A DNA stretch of 64,000 nucleotides from Lineus longissimus (taxonomy: Eukaryota; Nemertea; Pilidiophora; Heteronemertea; Lineidae), in assembly GCF_910592395.1 (NCBI RefSeq), contig NC_088323.1, positions 15,113,501-15,177,500 of the forward strand. The letters are read 5' to 3'. Shown here in pieces: positions 12,118 through 24,816 of the stretch. Numbering within the stretch: the stretch's first letter is position 1; every line of letters starts with the position of its first letter. Below the pieces are notes generated by a model. The model had not been told where the DNA came from. It made no database searches and saw only the letters and a program-made list of their open reading frames with translations. Position numbers and translations under genes: made by a program.

Positions 12118-15100
12118 CCTCAGTGATTTTGGAGTTCACTCGGGTACCTGAGCTGTGAGGGTCAGATTGACTGAGGGATCCCAGGTGTGAGGTTGAGATA
12201 GTAAAAACATTCAAGTCTTGATATAAGATTTTCTTTGAGTTCCTTCAGGGACCTCAGCTGTGAGGCCTAGTTTGACTTGGGTGTCCTATAGGAGTGGGAT
12301 TGAGATAGGAAAACACATCGCAGTAATGATTTTGAGGTTCACTCGGGGTCCTGAGCTGTGAGGTCCTGATTGACTGAGGGATCCCAGGTGTGAGGTTGAG
12401 ATGGGAAAAACATTTAAATCTTGGTATGAGGTTTTCTTCGAGTTCCTTCAGTGACCTCAGCTGTGAGGTCTAGTTTGACTTAGTGATTTTGGAGTTCACT
12501 CGGGTACCTGAGCTGTGAGGGTCAGATTGACTGAGGGATCCCAGGTATGAGGTTGAGATAGTAAAAACATTTAAATCTTGATATGAGGTTTTCTTGGAGT
12601 TCATTCAGGGACCTCAGCTGTGAGGCCTAGTTTGACTTGGGTCCTAGGAGTGAGATTGAGATAGGAAAACACATCGTAGTAGTGATTTTGGAGTTCACTC
12701 GGGGTCCTGAGCTGTGAGGTCCTGATTGACTGAGGGATCCCAGGTGTGAGGTTGAGATGGGAAAAACATTTAAATCTTGGTATGAGGTTTTCTTCGAGTT
12801 CCTTCAGTGACCTCAGCTGTGAGGTCTAGTTTGACTTAGTGATTTTGGAGTTCACTCGGGGACCGGAGCTGTGAGGTCCTGATTGACTGAGGGATCCCAG
12901 CTGTGAGGTTGAGATAGTAAAAACATTTAAATCTTGATGTGAATTTTTCTTGGAGTTCCTTCAGGGACCTCAGCTGTGAAGTCTGGTTTGACAGGGTGTC
13001 CTAGGAGTGAGATTGAGATAGGAAACACATCGCAGTAGTGATTTTGGAGTTCACTCGGATACCTGAGCTGTGAGGTCCTGATTGACTGAGGGATCCCAGG
13101 TGTGAGGTTGAGATAGGAAAAAAAAATATGAATCTTGATAAAGGTTTTTTTTGGAGTTCATTCAGGTACCTGACTTGACCTTGTCACTCAATACAGCATT
13201 TTGGCAAAACTTCTGCCTTATGAAATGGATATACCTTGTTTTCCTTAAAATTAACCCCCTCTGTGTGAAATCATTGCTCATCAATGTAAAAAGTCTGAAT
13301 CTTATGAGGTTTTCTTGGAGTTCCTTCAGGGACCTCAGCTGTGAAGTCTAGTCTGACTCTGGTGTCCTAGGAGTGAGATTGAGATAGGAAAACACATCGC
13401 AGTATTGATTTTGGAGTTCACTCGGATACCTGAGCTGTGAGGTCCTGATTGACTGAGGGATCCCAGGTGTGAGGTTGAGATAGTAAAAACATTTAAATCT
13501 TGATATGAGGTTTTCTTGGAGTTCCTTAAGGGACCTAAGCTGTGAAGTCTAGTTTGACTTGGGTGTCCTAAGAGTGAGATTGAGATAGGAAAACACATCG
13601 CAGTAATGATTTTGGAGTTCACTCGGGTACCTGAGCTGTGAGGTCCTGATTGACTGAGGGATCCCAGGTGTGAGGTTGAGATAGTAAAAACATTTAAATC
13701 TTGATATGAGGTTTTCTTGGAAGTCCTTAAGGGACCTAAGCTGTGAAGTCTAGTTTGACCTGGGTGTCCTAAGAGTGAGATTGAGATAGGAAAACACATC
13801 GCAGTAGTGATTTTGGAGTTCACTCGGGGACCTGAGCTAAGAGGTCCTGATTGACTGAGGGATCCCAGGTGTGAGGTTGAGATAGTAAAAACATTTAAAT
13901 CTTGATATGAGGTTTTCTTGGAAGTCCTTAAGGGACCTAACCTGTGAAGTCTAGTTTGACCTGGGTGTCCTAAGAGTGAGATTGAGATAGGAAAACACAT
14001 CGCAGTAATGATTTTGGAGTTCACTCGGATACCTGAGCTGTGAGGTCCTGATTGGCTGAGGGATCCCAGGTGTGAGGTTGAGATAGGAAAAAAAAATATG
14101 AATCTTGATATAGGGTTTTTTTGGAGTTCATTCAGGTACCTGACTTGGGGATACCACGAGGGACCTTGTCACTCAATACAGCATTTTGGCAAAACTTCTG
14201 CCTTATGAAATGGATATACCTTGTTTTCCTCACAATTAACCCCCTCTGTGTGAAATCATTGCTCATCAATGTAAAAAGTCTGAATCTTTTGAGGTTTTCT
14301 TGGAGTTCATTCAGGGACCTCAGCTGTGAGGCCTAGTTTGACTCGGGTGTCCTAAGAGTGAGATTGAGATAGGAAAACACATCGCAGTAGTGATTTTGGA
14401 GTTCACTCGGGTACCTGAGCTGTGAGGTCCTGATTGACTGAGGGATCCCAGGTGTGAGGTTGAGATAGTAAAAACATTTAAATCTTGATATGAGATTTTC
14501 TTGGAGTTCCTTCAGGGACCTCAGCTGTGAAGTCTGGTTTGACAGGGTGTCCTAGGAGTGAGATTGAGATAGGAAACACATCGCAGTAGTGATTTTGGAG
14601 TTCACTCGGATACCTGAGCTGTGAGGTCCTGATTGACTGAGGGATCCTAGGTGTGAGGTTGAGATAGGAAAAAAAAATATGAATCTTGATATAGGTTTTT
14701 TTTGGAGTTCATTCAGGTACCTGACTTGACCTTGTCACTCAATACAGCATTTTGGCAAAACTTCTGCCTTATGAAATGGATATACCTTGTTTTCCTCAAA
14801 ATTAACCCCCTCTGTGTGAAATCATTGCTCATCAATGTAAAAAGTCTGAATCTTATGAGGTTTTCTTGGAGTTCATTCAGGGACCTCAGATGGGAGGCTT
14901 AGTTTGACTCGGGTGTCCTAGGAGTGAGATTGAGATAGGAAAACACATCGCAGTAATGATTTTGGAGTTCACTCGGGTACCTGAGCTGTGAGGTCCTGAT
15001 TGACTGAGGGATCCCAGGTGTGAGGTTGAGATAGTAAAAACATTTAAATCTTGATATGAGATTTTCTTGGAGTTCATTCAGGGACCTCAGCTGTGAGGCC

Positions 15101-17275
15101 TAGTTTGACTTGGGTGTCCTAGGAGTGAGATTGAGATAAGAAAACACATCGCAGTAATGATTTTGGAGTTCACTCGGGGACCTGAGCTGTGAGGTCCTGA
15201 TTGACTGAGGGATCCCAGGTGTGAGGTTGAGAGAGGAAAAACATTTAAATCTTGGTATGAGGTTTTCTTGAAATTCATTCAGGGACCTCAGCTGTGAGGC
15301 CGAGTTTGACTTGGGTGTCCTAAGAGTGAGATTGAGATAGGAAAACACATCGCAGTAGTGATTTTGGAGTTCACTCGGGTACCTTAGCTGTGAGGGTCAG
15401 ATTGACTGAGGGATCCCAGGTGTGAGGTTGAGATAGTAAAAACATTTAAATCTTGATATGAGGTTTTCTTGGAGTTCATTCAGGGACCTCAGCTGTGAGG
15501 CCTAGTTTGACTCGGGTGTCCTAGGAGTGAGATTGAGATAGGAAAACACATCGCAGTAGTGATTTTGGAGTTCACTCGGGTACCTTAGCTGTGAGGGTCA
15601 GATTGACTGAGGGATCCCAGGTGTGAGGTTGAGATAGTAAAAACATTTAAATCTTGATATGAGGTTTTCTTGGAGTTCCTTAAGGGACCTAAGCTGTGAA
15701 GTCTAGTTTGACTTGGGTGTCCTAAGAGTGAGATTGAGATAGGAAAACACATCGCAGTGATGATTTTGGAGTTCACTCGGGTACCTGAGCTGTGAGGTCC
15801 TGATTGACTGAGGGATCCCAGGTGTGAGGTTGAGATAGGAAAAAAAATATGAATCTTGATATAGGGTTTTTTTGGAGTTCATTCAGGTACCTGACTTGGG
15901 GATACCACGAGGGACCTTGTCACTCAATACAGCATTTTGGCAAAACTTCTGCCTTATGAAATGGATATACCTTGTTTTCCTCAAAATTAACCCCCTCTGT
16001 GTGAAATCATTGCTCATCAATGTAAAAAGTCTGAATCTTTTGAGGTTTTCTTGGAGTTCATTCAGGGACCTCAGCTGTGAGGCCTAGTTTGACTCGGGTG
16101 TCCTAAGAGTGAGATTGAGATAGGAAAACACATCGCAGTAGTGATTTTGGAGTTCACTCGGGTACCTGAGCTGTGAGGTCCTGATTGACTGAGGGATCCC
16201 AGGTGTGAGGTTGAGATAGTAAAAACATTTAAATCTTGATATGAGATTTTCTTGGAGTTCCTTCAGGGACCTCAGCTGTGAAGTCTGGTTTGACAGGGTG
16301 TCCTAGGAGTGAGATTGAGATAGGAAACACATCGCAGTAGTGATTTTGGAGTTCACTCGGATACCTGAGCTGTGAGGTCCTGATTAACTAAGGGATCCCA
16401 GGTGTGAGGTTGAGATAGGAAAAAAAAATGAATCTTGATATAGGGTTTTTTTGGAGTTCATTCAGGTACCTGACTTGGGGATACCACGAGGGACTGTGTC
16501 ACTCAATACGGCATTTTGGCAAAACTTCTGCCTTGTGAAATGGATATATCTTGTTTTCCTCAAAATTAACCCCTTCTGTGTGAAATCATTGCTCATCAAT
16601 GTAAAAAGTCTGAATCTTATGAGGTTTTCTTGGAGTTCCTTCAGGGACCTCAGCTTTGAGGCCTAGTTTGACTCGGGTGTCCTTGGAGTGAGATTGAGAT
16701 AGGAAAACACATCGCAGTAATGATTTTGGAGTTCACTCGGGTACCTGAGCTGTGAGGTCCTGATTGACTGAGGGATCCCAGGTGTGAGGTTGAGATAGTG
16801 AAAACATTTAAATCTTGATATGAGGTTTTCTTGGAGTTCATTCAGGGACCTCAGCTGTGAGGCCTAGTTTGAATCGGGTGTCCTAGGAGTGAGATTGAGA
16901 TAGGAAAAGACATCGCAGTAGTGATTTTGGAGTTCACTCGGGGACCTGAGCTGTGAGGGTCAGATTGACTGAGGGATCCAAGGTGTGAGGTTGAGATAGG
17001 AAAAACATTTAAATCTTGATATGAGATTTTCTTGGAGTTCCTTCAGGGACCTCAGCTGTGAAGTCTGGTTTGACTTGGGTGTCCTAGGAGTGATATTGAG
17101 ATAGGAAAACACATCGCAGTAGTGATTTTGGAGTTCACTCGGGGACTGGAGCTGTGAGGTCCTGATTGACTGAGGGATCCCAGGTGTGAGGTTGAGATAG
17201 TAAAAGAATATAAATCTTGATATGAGGTTTTATTGGAGTTCATTCAGGGACTTCAGCTGTGAGGTCGAGTTTGAC
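12118..17275. repeat. 201-bp dimeric satellite, array 2 (about 5.1 kb)
   Basis: The same dimeric unit as array 1, roughly two dozen copies. The 67-codon period of a 229-codon minus-strand frame (13335-14024) confirms a period of 201 bp. Five insert modules lie at about 13170, 14140, 14720, 15890 and 16470. Confidence 0.93.
13170..16620 (+). repeat. five recurrent ~145-bp modules inserted in satellite array 2
   Basis: Modules at ~13180-13310, 14145-14290, 14730-14860, 15895-16035 and 16475-16620 share TCACTCAATACAGCATTTTG, AAATGGATATACCTTGTTTT and AATTAACCCCCTCTGTGTGA. They start like the boundary module at 1195, 2205 and 17275. Spacings of 970, 581, 1170 and 579 bp suggest higher-order amplification. 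Confidence 0.88.
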
Positions 17276-17948
17276 TTTAGGGTACCACGAGGGATTTTGT
17301 CACTCAATACAGCTTTTCTTGACGGACAGTATAGAAGAGACCACCAGCCCAGATGGAGTTATTGCCATAAAGCATATTTCTATCAATACTAGTATTGGGA
17401 TAAATACATTTGTGGAACCCCTCTAAGGACTATATTAATTAACCAGGCCTTCCAGGATCGCTAACAACCATGCAAATTTCCCGCCTTCATGTCAAGGCTG
17501 CACACTTCGCTGCACACGCCCGTGCCAATCAAAATTATTTTCCTCGGCACGTGACCTGAGACGGCCAATCAGCGTTGGTGTTGCCCCGCGTCCTTTCATT
17601 CCAATTTATCATTTCTTGAAGGCAACACCACGCTCGTTATTTCTTCTTGGGGTGGTTTTTGCCCCACTCCATGGTTTTTTCATGGCCCCTTAGCATCCAG
17701 CTGCTTGTTGTAAATACCAAAATCATCTGCGCTGGAATTTCAATATGATTTCGGGGCCCATCATTACTATAAATCTTCAAATAAAAAGTCACTCAGTGTC
17801 CTTGTCCATATCCGGCTTGTGCTTCATTCTGTTCACAGCCGCGTAAGTGCACAGAGGAAACTGATATTTTCCTCAAATAATCGTCAGAGCTACCCCTTCA
17901 CAAAAAACATCGGACATTTACATTTGAACAAGTAGCAATTGGGATAGA
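17275..17948. repeat. right flank of satellite array 2 (copy of 2205-2905)
   Basis: Same sequence with small differences, for example a few bases lost near 17805. Homology ends at GGGATAGAG, where 2880 and 17948 diverge. Confidence 0.9.
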
Positions 17949-18180
17949 GGTCTCATTAGGGAGTTTTTTTTGTATTCATGCGCGACCAACCCGTAGTTCC
18001 TAAAATCATTGATTTCTCGGCCCTCACAGTATGGCAGTGTTGAGTCAGAAGTTGTTTTGGCAAAGACATGTTTTTTTGGTGTTTCTGAAACCTAGAGCGC
18101 TACTCAATAGGTGGCTAACAAGAAACTACGCATTTACTGTTGTTGCCGACGTATGTGTACACTGAACTTGGGATGTGCGT

Positions 18181-18910
18181 CGGCCCCGTGTTGAAACGCC
18201 GTCCAGTGCCAGTTGGTGCGTTTTTCGCTGATTTGTGCGAAATTCAACATATCTCAAAAGTTCAATGGTTCACCCTCGTTTTTAATTTTAATTTTTGTGT
18301 AGCGTAACCAACTGTCTTTCATGGGAGAATGGTCACTGTAAAAATTATTCAGGAAGTATGTATAATATTTGGGGGTTTTCGTGAGTGTCCGGCCCCATTG
18401 GCAATATTGCCATTTGGGATGGTGAACAGAGCTAGGAGCAAATGTTACGCTTATGATTTATTTAAAGAAATAAAATGCCCGATTGAACATCCTGCAGAAT
18501 CAGGGGAATCGGGCGTTTCCAGTGATATACGACACAAGTGGGTTGCCCTCATGCATTCACTTTGGAAACGCATTTTAAAACAGATGTTACGTCCTGTTAA
18601 TGGGGCAAGTCATCATCACGTACATTCGGAAAAACCTCCCTAACAAGACCCAATTCCACTGTCTGAAATTATTTTATTCGGCACTGTGAATAATATAACC
18701 TGCACACCACGCACATTTCTATGTGTGCATTTCCATGATGGAACCTGTGCAGCCTTAGACTTACTAGATGTCAGAACAGCTTCCTCGTCAATCTATGCTG
18801 ATTATTCCGTGTTGTCAGATGATGAACTGGACCACACGGCAGATGATTATCGTGCTCCACTTGCGGATGGTGGTGGGGAAGATGTCTTTATCTGGATAGG
18901 TATATCCTGA
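18181..18910 (+). other. two adjacent open frames, unrecognised
   Basis: 18329-18643 (104 codons) and 18686-18910 (74 codons, ending DVFIWIGIS), in different frames. The second contains DDELDHTADDYRAPLADGGG. They could be a broken transposon protein; I see no domain. Confidence 0.25.
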
Positions 18911-19039
18911 AATTTGATAGGATGAAGTCAGATGTATTATAATTAATTTAGCAGGTCTCCAGTATTTTCCTGGAATTTGGTATTTTTTGGCAAAGAGACA
19001 GAAAAAGTTGAGAAAATTAACACCTTGTAGCCTAACCCC

Positions 19040-19925
19040 TTAACTCCCCCCCCCCCCCCCCGTAGGCCATGCAAATCTTATGACCCCAAACTTAATCAAC
19101 ATGCTTAGCAGGATCTATAATTCTTTCATAAAACACAGCAAACCCGATTCCCAGCTGTCTAAACGAAAATTATAAAATGTTACTTCAGGTCACCTATGGC
19201 TGAAATCCAATGGTTGAAAATAATGTGGCTCGCCTTATAAATACCGGCAAATTTTGGTTTTCTAATGAGAAAAGCTTTATAACCACAAAAACTTCAATAA
19301 GTATCAAAAGACACACAATGTCATCTCTTATACTCTCACCAACTCTGTCTCACTCTTAAGTAATTCATGTATTATTTGACTGCTTTCATTACTTATTGCA
19401 TTCTTTCATCCATTTTCACCATTTGCACTGCACATACAAAAATTTAAATGATTCAAAAAGATGTCCAGCATGCAGTGCTCCCGCCCCCCCCCCCCCCCCC
19501 ACTCAGCAAATTTAAGGGGGGCCGCTGCTCGTACCAATATTCTGAAATGACCCCCCCCCTTTCTAGGGGAGTGCCATCTAAATTTTGACCCACTTTCTCG
19601 GGGACTTTTTAACCCATTTAGTATATCATGTCATCTCCACTATTTATGAGTTTTTATATTGAAAACAAGCTAAAATGAGTAAAGTGTCACACATTTTCAT
19701 GAAAAACAACCCTTTTGACGAGTTGCAAGAACTCTTTTTGAAAAGGTACCCCCTTTTCTCATTTTCTCGGGGATTTGACACCCTAGATTTTAACACAAAA
19801 TAACCCCCGTCCCCTAGAAAACTGGAACGCGCACGCGGCCCCCTAAACTATCTGAATGGGGGGGGGGGGCTGTGCTGGTATATTTTTTGAATAACACATT
19901 ACAATCCCCCCCCCCCCCCCCCAAT
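19040..19925. repeat. cluster of poly-C / poly-G tracts
   Basis: C-runs of about 12-18 at 19048, 19485 and 19905; G-run at 19857. The DNA between is AT-rich and non-coding. Confidence 0.85.
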
Positions 19926-20189
19926 CAAATGTATTGACACCCATTTATCAGTTGGCCCAAAAAAGCGTTATAAACTTAGTCCGGGATCTGAGCGACTTAT
20001 TCAACATGCAAGCTACAAATAACTTAATGTATTGTGGGATAGAGTACGCCTACCTGACCTTAGAAACCCAGTTCTTTTGTTTTTCCAGTTGTGGGTGTAG
20101 GAGATAGAGGGGTTAGCATTTTTGTGAATGACTTCATCATTGGATTGTTTTTTGGGGGCCACCTCGAGACTGTCAAGTGGAAGGAAGCC

Positions 20190-21847
20190 TATTAAATTCA
20201 ATGTGCGATTTACATAGATCACCCTGGTGTAAAATGGCATAAACGATAGACATATTGCTCCTGTCTGACTTACCTCTCTAGCTATTCTGTTAAAACTATC
20301 CCAGCCGCAAGAAATTGAAACTTTTTTTGTTTATCTCATGTATCTCTCTAATGAAAGGCATGAATCAAGACTGATGTAGGTTTATGTCACTCGCATGGAA
20401 AGACCTTTCGGGACACTCATCATGTGACCACTGACTGTTCAAGAGATAGGCCTACTTTGAAGTGCCAAGCGCTATAAATATCCAGAATGAGGTGCTCCAG
20501 AAGATATGGATGTTATTGACAAAGAGTGAAGGCTGACGCTCACCTTATCTAGTCTTTCGGTTCATTTCTGAGATAGTTAGCAAAACATGGCTTGGTGAAA
20601 TAGTTCACAAGCCACGTAAGGCCATGCTTGAAAAAATTGAGATGATAATGGTAAAATGAAGCTGACAGCACCCCGGATCTGAATTCCAAAGCATTTCTTT
20701 ACCAACACCCAAAATCCTGATGAAACTCCTGTAATAAGACATCACTTTTGATGCAAAAACCGTTGAGTTGCACAGAAAACTTGTGTGCACTCGAAACAGC
20801 CCAAGTTGATATAGTGCTTTTGCATCGATACAAAAACTGTCAAGGAGAAGGAGGCCTCCAGGTCTCCAAAAGTTAAATGACGATGATTTCTTGTAAATTC
20901 TCTATCATCTAGTCAAACATTCAGTTTATTAGTTTATCAGCTGTTATCAACCGCTGGCAAAAATTTATAAGCTGGCAGAACAGAAAATTCTAAAATTTTG
21001 AAAATACCCCAGTTTGACGAACAGAAAATTTTTGCAGCACAGGTATAAAAGCTTCGAAAATCAATGTATGATCATCAATATATGTCATAGAAGCAGTCCA
21101 CATTGTGTGTTTTGATATTGACGTCATTTTCATGTATGTCAAGGTGGTCTATTATTTCTAAAGTGTTTGTCATATCTTTCTGGTAAAATGTATGGTGTGG
21201 TATTGGTAATGTTGCCCACTACAGCTGGTCGGCATTTGGGTCAGAGTTGTTGGGTCTTCATGACTTCACCACCTCTCTGCTGCCAATGAACTTCCTCTGT
21301 CTCGGCCCTGGGCCAAAGAATCTGTGGGGGAAATATTCAAATAGGAACGACAGTATGACAAGATCAAAGAAATGCTGATGGTGCGGGCAGTAAGTAACGT
21401 AGCAGCTGGGTTGTTGTTGCTGCTGGTGATCGCGTCAAGAATCAAACGCCGAATTGGCAGAGGCACTGCACCTGTTGTTTTGACAGTCATAGAGAGGTTG
21501 CACACCATTACGACTCCAACTCTGACTTCAACTCAATTTGAGGCTGACAGTCATTTAGTTAAATCTTCAATTTAACTCAATTGTTGAACGCTTTTATATT
21601 GATAAATTACCAGTATTTATGAAATTCCAAATTAATTGGACCTGTAATAAGACGGATATGATGAAGTCGTCATCCAAGTCGTTGGAAACCACCAAAACTT
21701 GGAATACGACCTCATAATTTCCTCCTTATGCACAGGTCCGATCTGGAACTTTGAAATCCTTCTACATGCACATATAAGCTTACACGTAGTTTATCAATAT
21801 GAAAACATTCGCCACTTCATTTGAATCGAAGTTGTCACAAGATGACA
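20190..21847. repeat. conserved non-coding duplicon block, copy 2
   Basis: Partner of 8185-9983. Homology stops at GATGACAG (21847), and an inverted fragment follows. Confidence 0.88.
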
Positions 21848-21915
21848 GTCATTCACTCTCAAAGTTGAAGTCAGAATGGGAGTGGTAATGATGCGCAACC
21901 TCTCTATTGCCCCAA
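21848..21915 (-). repeat. inverted copy of part of the duplicon block
   Basis: The reverse complement matches 21490-21545 (AGAGAGGTTGCACACCATTA in the forward copy), diverged. It forms an inverted repeat with about 300 bp between arms. Confidence 0.7.
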
Positions 21916-22151
21916 CTAAACTGAAGTGTCTTCTGATAACAAACAAAGACAATAACAAAGTGACACTGTTACAGTTTGCTGACAAGAGGTCAGTCAAGTA
22001 CCTTAGGCCAGATCTATCTAAAAAACACTAAATGGGACATGATTATTGATCGGCAATAACCTTTCAATTTAGTTCAGAACACTCGAAGATCCACACCTTC
22101 TCCATATTATTTGTCTCAAGTTTTGACAAGATATTAGAACACACTTGAACT

Positions 22152-22338
22152 ACAGTAGAAATCTCTCTATTAAGGACACACTCTGGACTGACAAGATAGT
22201 GCTGTCCTTAATAGAGTGGTGTCCTGATTAGAGAGGTCAAATTGAATTGAAACAGCCAATTCGGGACAAAAACTAGTGTCCTTAATGGAGAGGTTGTCTT
22301 TAATTTAGAGGTGTCTGCTAAGGGGGGTTCCTTTGTAC
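22152..22338. mobile_element. MITE-A copy, degraded ends
   Basis: TACAGTAGAAATCTCTCTAT at the left; CTAAGGGGGGTTCCTTTGTA at the right. Confidence 0.8.
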
Positions 22339-22537
22339 AGAGTCAAGAATCTACACAGTACACATGCCATAGTTGAAAGGACAGATGGACATCTGATGCC
22401 ACAACAACTTGACCGAAAAGAGGCTGCGTTCAGACGTTCGCGATGAGGGCATATTGAAATTATGTAAATGTCTAAACGTGTCAAATGAAACAGCCAAAAT
22501 AAACAAACCATACAAATGCCCCACTCATTTAAATTTT

Positions 22538-22612
22538 CCAATTTCTTCAGATAGGCGAGCGCCAAAACATTTACAACAGAGGGGCGAACATTGATGCTGT
22601 TAGACTTGGCGC
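22538..22612 (+). pseudogene. VPS50: decayed copy of the VPS50 penultimate exon
   Basis: The acceptor context AATTTCTTCAGATA and following bases align with 10061-10135, with the block GCGCCAAAA and then TTGATGCTGTTAGACTT, but with indels and substitutions that break the frame. Homology stops at about 22605. Pieces that precede the exon in copy 1 reappear after it at about 22695-22795, so this copy is scrambled. Confidence 0.75.
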
Positions 22613-22849
22613 TAGGGTGGATACCTGAAAGTTGGCAACAGATGGATGGGCGGTGATGCTGCGATGATTGCCCCAATGCAAAAATGGTGTCCTCTTTGAA
22701 AACCCATTCATTTGAATCTTTCCTATTTACGACAGTAGAGTGGGGCATATCCCTGAATGTAAATACAGCCCATTCATTCTTTTAAAACCCATTCAGCGAA
22801 CTTCTGTTTTGCCTTGATTTTCCAGGTAAAGCACTTAATTTCACAATTA

Positions 22850-23330
22850 GGGTGTCTTCAAGAAGGATTCCCATCCTGCAGGAGATTCTCCTCCCATATA
22901 TCAGAGCCGGGTGACTTCAAGAAGGATTCTCGCCCTGGAGGAGACTGTCCTCCCATATATTAGAGCAGGGTGTCTTCAAGAAGGATTCTCGCCCTGGAGG
23001 AGACTGTCCTCCAATATTTTAGAGCCGGGTGTCTTCAAGAAGGATTCTAATCCTGGAGGAGACTGTCCTCCCATATATTAGAGCAGGGTGTCTTCAAGAA
23101 GGATTCTCGCCCTGGAGGAGACTGTCCTCCCATATATTAGAGCAGGGTGTCTTCAAGAAGGATTCTCGCCCTGGAGGAGACTGTCCTCCCATATATTAGA
23201 GCAGGGTGTCTTCAAGAAGGATTCTCGCCCTGGAGGAGACTGTCCTCCCATATTTTAGAGCCGGGTGTCTTCAAGAAGGATTCTAATCCTGGAGGAGACT
23301 GTCCTCCCATATATTAGAGCCGGTGTAGAA
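22850..23330. repeat. 59-bp satellite, array 1 (8 units)
   Basis: Unit contains GTGTCTTCAAGAAGGATTCT and GGAGGAGACTGTCCTCC, an inverted repeat with 6-bp arms. Confidence 0.95.
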
Positions 23331-23485
23331 GTTTAAAATGTCCTAGGATAAAATGTCCGGGAACAAAGGATTCTATCATGCGCTGAGCTATTGACGGTCA
23401 TTGCCTCTATAGAACCATATGCCATGATCTGTCAGAATACAATAGGCCCGGACACTTAGGGGGGAAACTTTTTACTTTTACACCG
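23331..23485 (+). mobile_element. MITE-B copy in the 59-bp satellite
   Basis: Same inverted ends; about 15 bp shorter than 3461-3630. A degraded partial copy follows to ~23575 (GAACCATATCATAATCTGTC, CTACACCGTACGG). Confidence 0.82.
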
Positions 23486-24110
23486 GGTGTCCAGAGATAG
23501 AACCATATCATAATCTGTCAGAATACAATAGGACTGGGCACGTTTTCTATGAGTACGGTTTCCTCCTCTACACCGTACGGCCTTGGCCGAAATGGTAAAT
23601 ACACAATGTACGTCATTGTCAGTTCAAGTCAGTGTGTGTGATTTTGACAAGATGCAGGTTTCGGCAGCTATACGACTGACGAAATACGAAGTGCAAGGAT
23701 CTGTGGAGTAATCTAGTCCTAAGCTAATTCATTAATGCGACACTCGTAAATCATCTTTTGTCCTATGTTGTAGGAGGAATCGGCTAAATTTTTGAAAATC
23801 GCCAATGAAATGCATTTACAAACTTTGCCCTTCGCAGCTCTTCGTAAGGCTTGCGAAACCTGGCTTGTATATATTTCTATGGCCATATAGCTCCGTTCAT
23901 GTGCATGTTATGCAATAGCCCAGACCCACCTTTGACAATACCATCCAATTGGTCTAATGACATAACAATACAAATTGGCGCTAAGCCGCCGGCCTGTCTT
24001 TCGCGGGGTATAGGAATAGTGCTCGGATGGTGTGACGTCAAATGTATTGTCTTCGGTCATGATCGGTCTCGGTTGATTTGAACGCAAGTCAGTTGGTGTG
24101 TGAGTGAACT

Positions 24111-24203
24111 GTGCAGAACATCGCTGGAAAACTTTTTCCGATTTCAAAGGTAAAATTCCCTTCAACATTTCGGAAATCAAGTTAAAAGAGCTGCAGCAGA
24201 AGG
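24111..24203 (+). other. weak candidate exon
   Basis: The frame HRWKTFSDFKGKIPFNISEI, KLKELQQK ends at donor GTAGGG. The acceptor (ACTGTGCAG) is weak and no partner exon was found. A perfect CRE palindrome TGACGTCA lies about 80 bp upstream (near 24032). Confidence 0.2.
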
Positions 24204-24816
24204 TAGGGCCCAGTATCCATGATTGATAATTGTTTGAATTGGTTTCAACAGGTTTTTATTGCTGTAAAAGTCATGCAGTCGAGCCGAGAATGAACTGTGC
24301 AGTTAGAAATTTCAGTCGCAATTATTCACGGTAAGGCAGGACTTATGTGCATAATTGGAAGGCTTTTGACTTCCAAACCTTGTCATATGATTTTTCGAAA
24401 ATGCTTTAAATTTAAACAATCATTCATTTGGCTCCACTATCCCGACTGTGGTGTAGCACCCGACTGTAACTGGCATGAATAGGGAATACGCTGGTTATGG
24501 ATGTCAGATCGTGGTTCCTTGACAATTGCAAACAATTTCACTGGACGTAACCCACGCGGCGACACCCGAGGACCGCTGGCTGATCTATTGATATGTTCGC
24601 AGTAGGGTGTCAAAGTCGGGGAGACGAAGAGCCACTCGTCTCTTGTAGGGGGTTCATTGAAAGTGTTTGCATTTGTTAGCCTATAAACACAAGATTTTAA
24701 TCCTTCAGTCCCGTGTTTGGCGGAGAAACTAATCTTACAGAAGGCCCAGTCATATTTCGTCATTGACGGTATCTCTGGGAGGCCCTGTGTGCCGTTGATC
24801 CAATATTCATTGAGGT

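Noticed and set aside
13335-14024. A 229-codon minus-strand protein
   Set aside because: Pure translation of the 201-bp satellite; the frame stays open only because the period is 67 codons.
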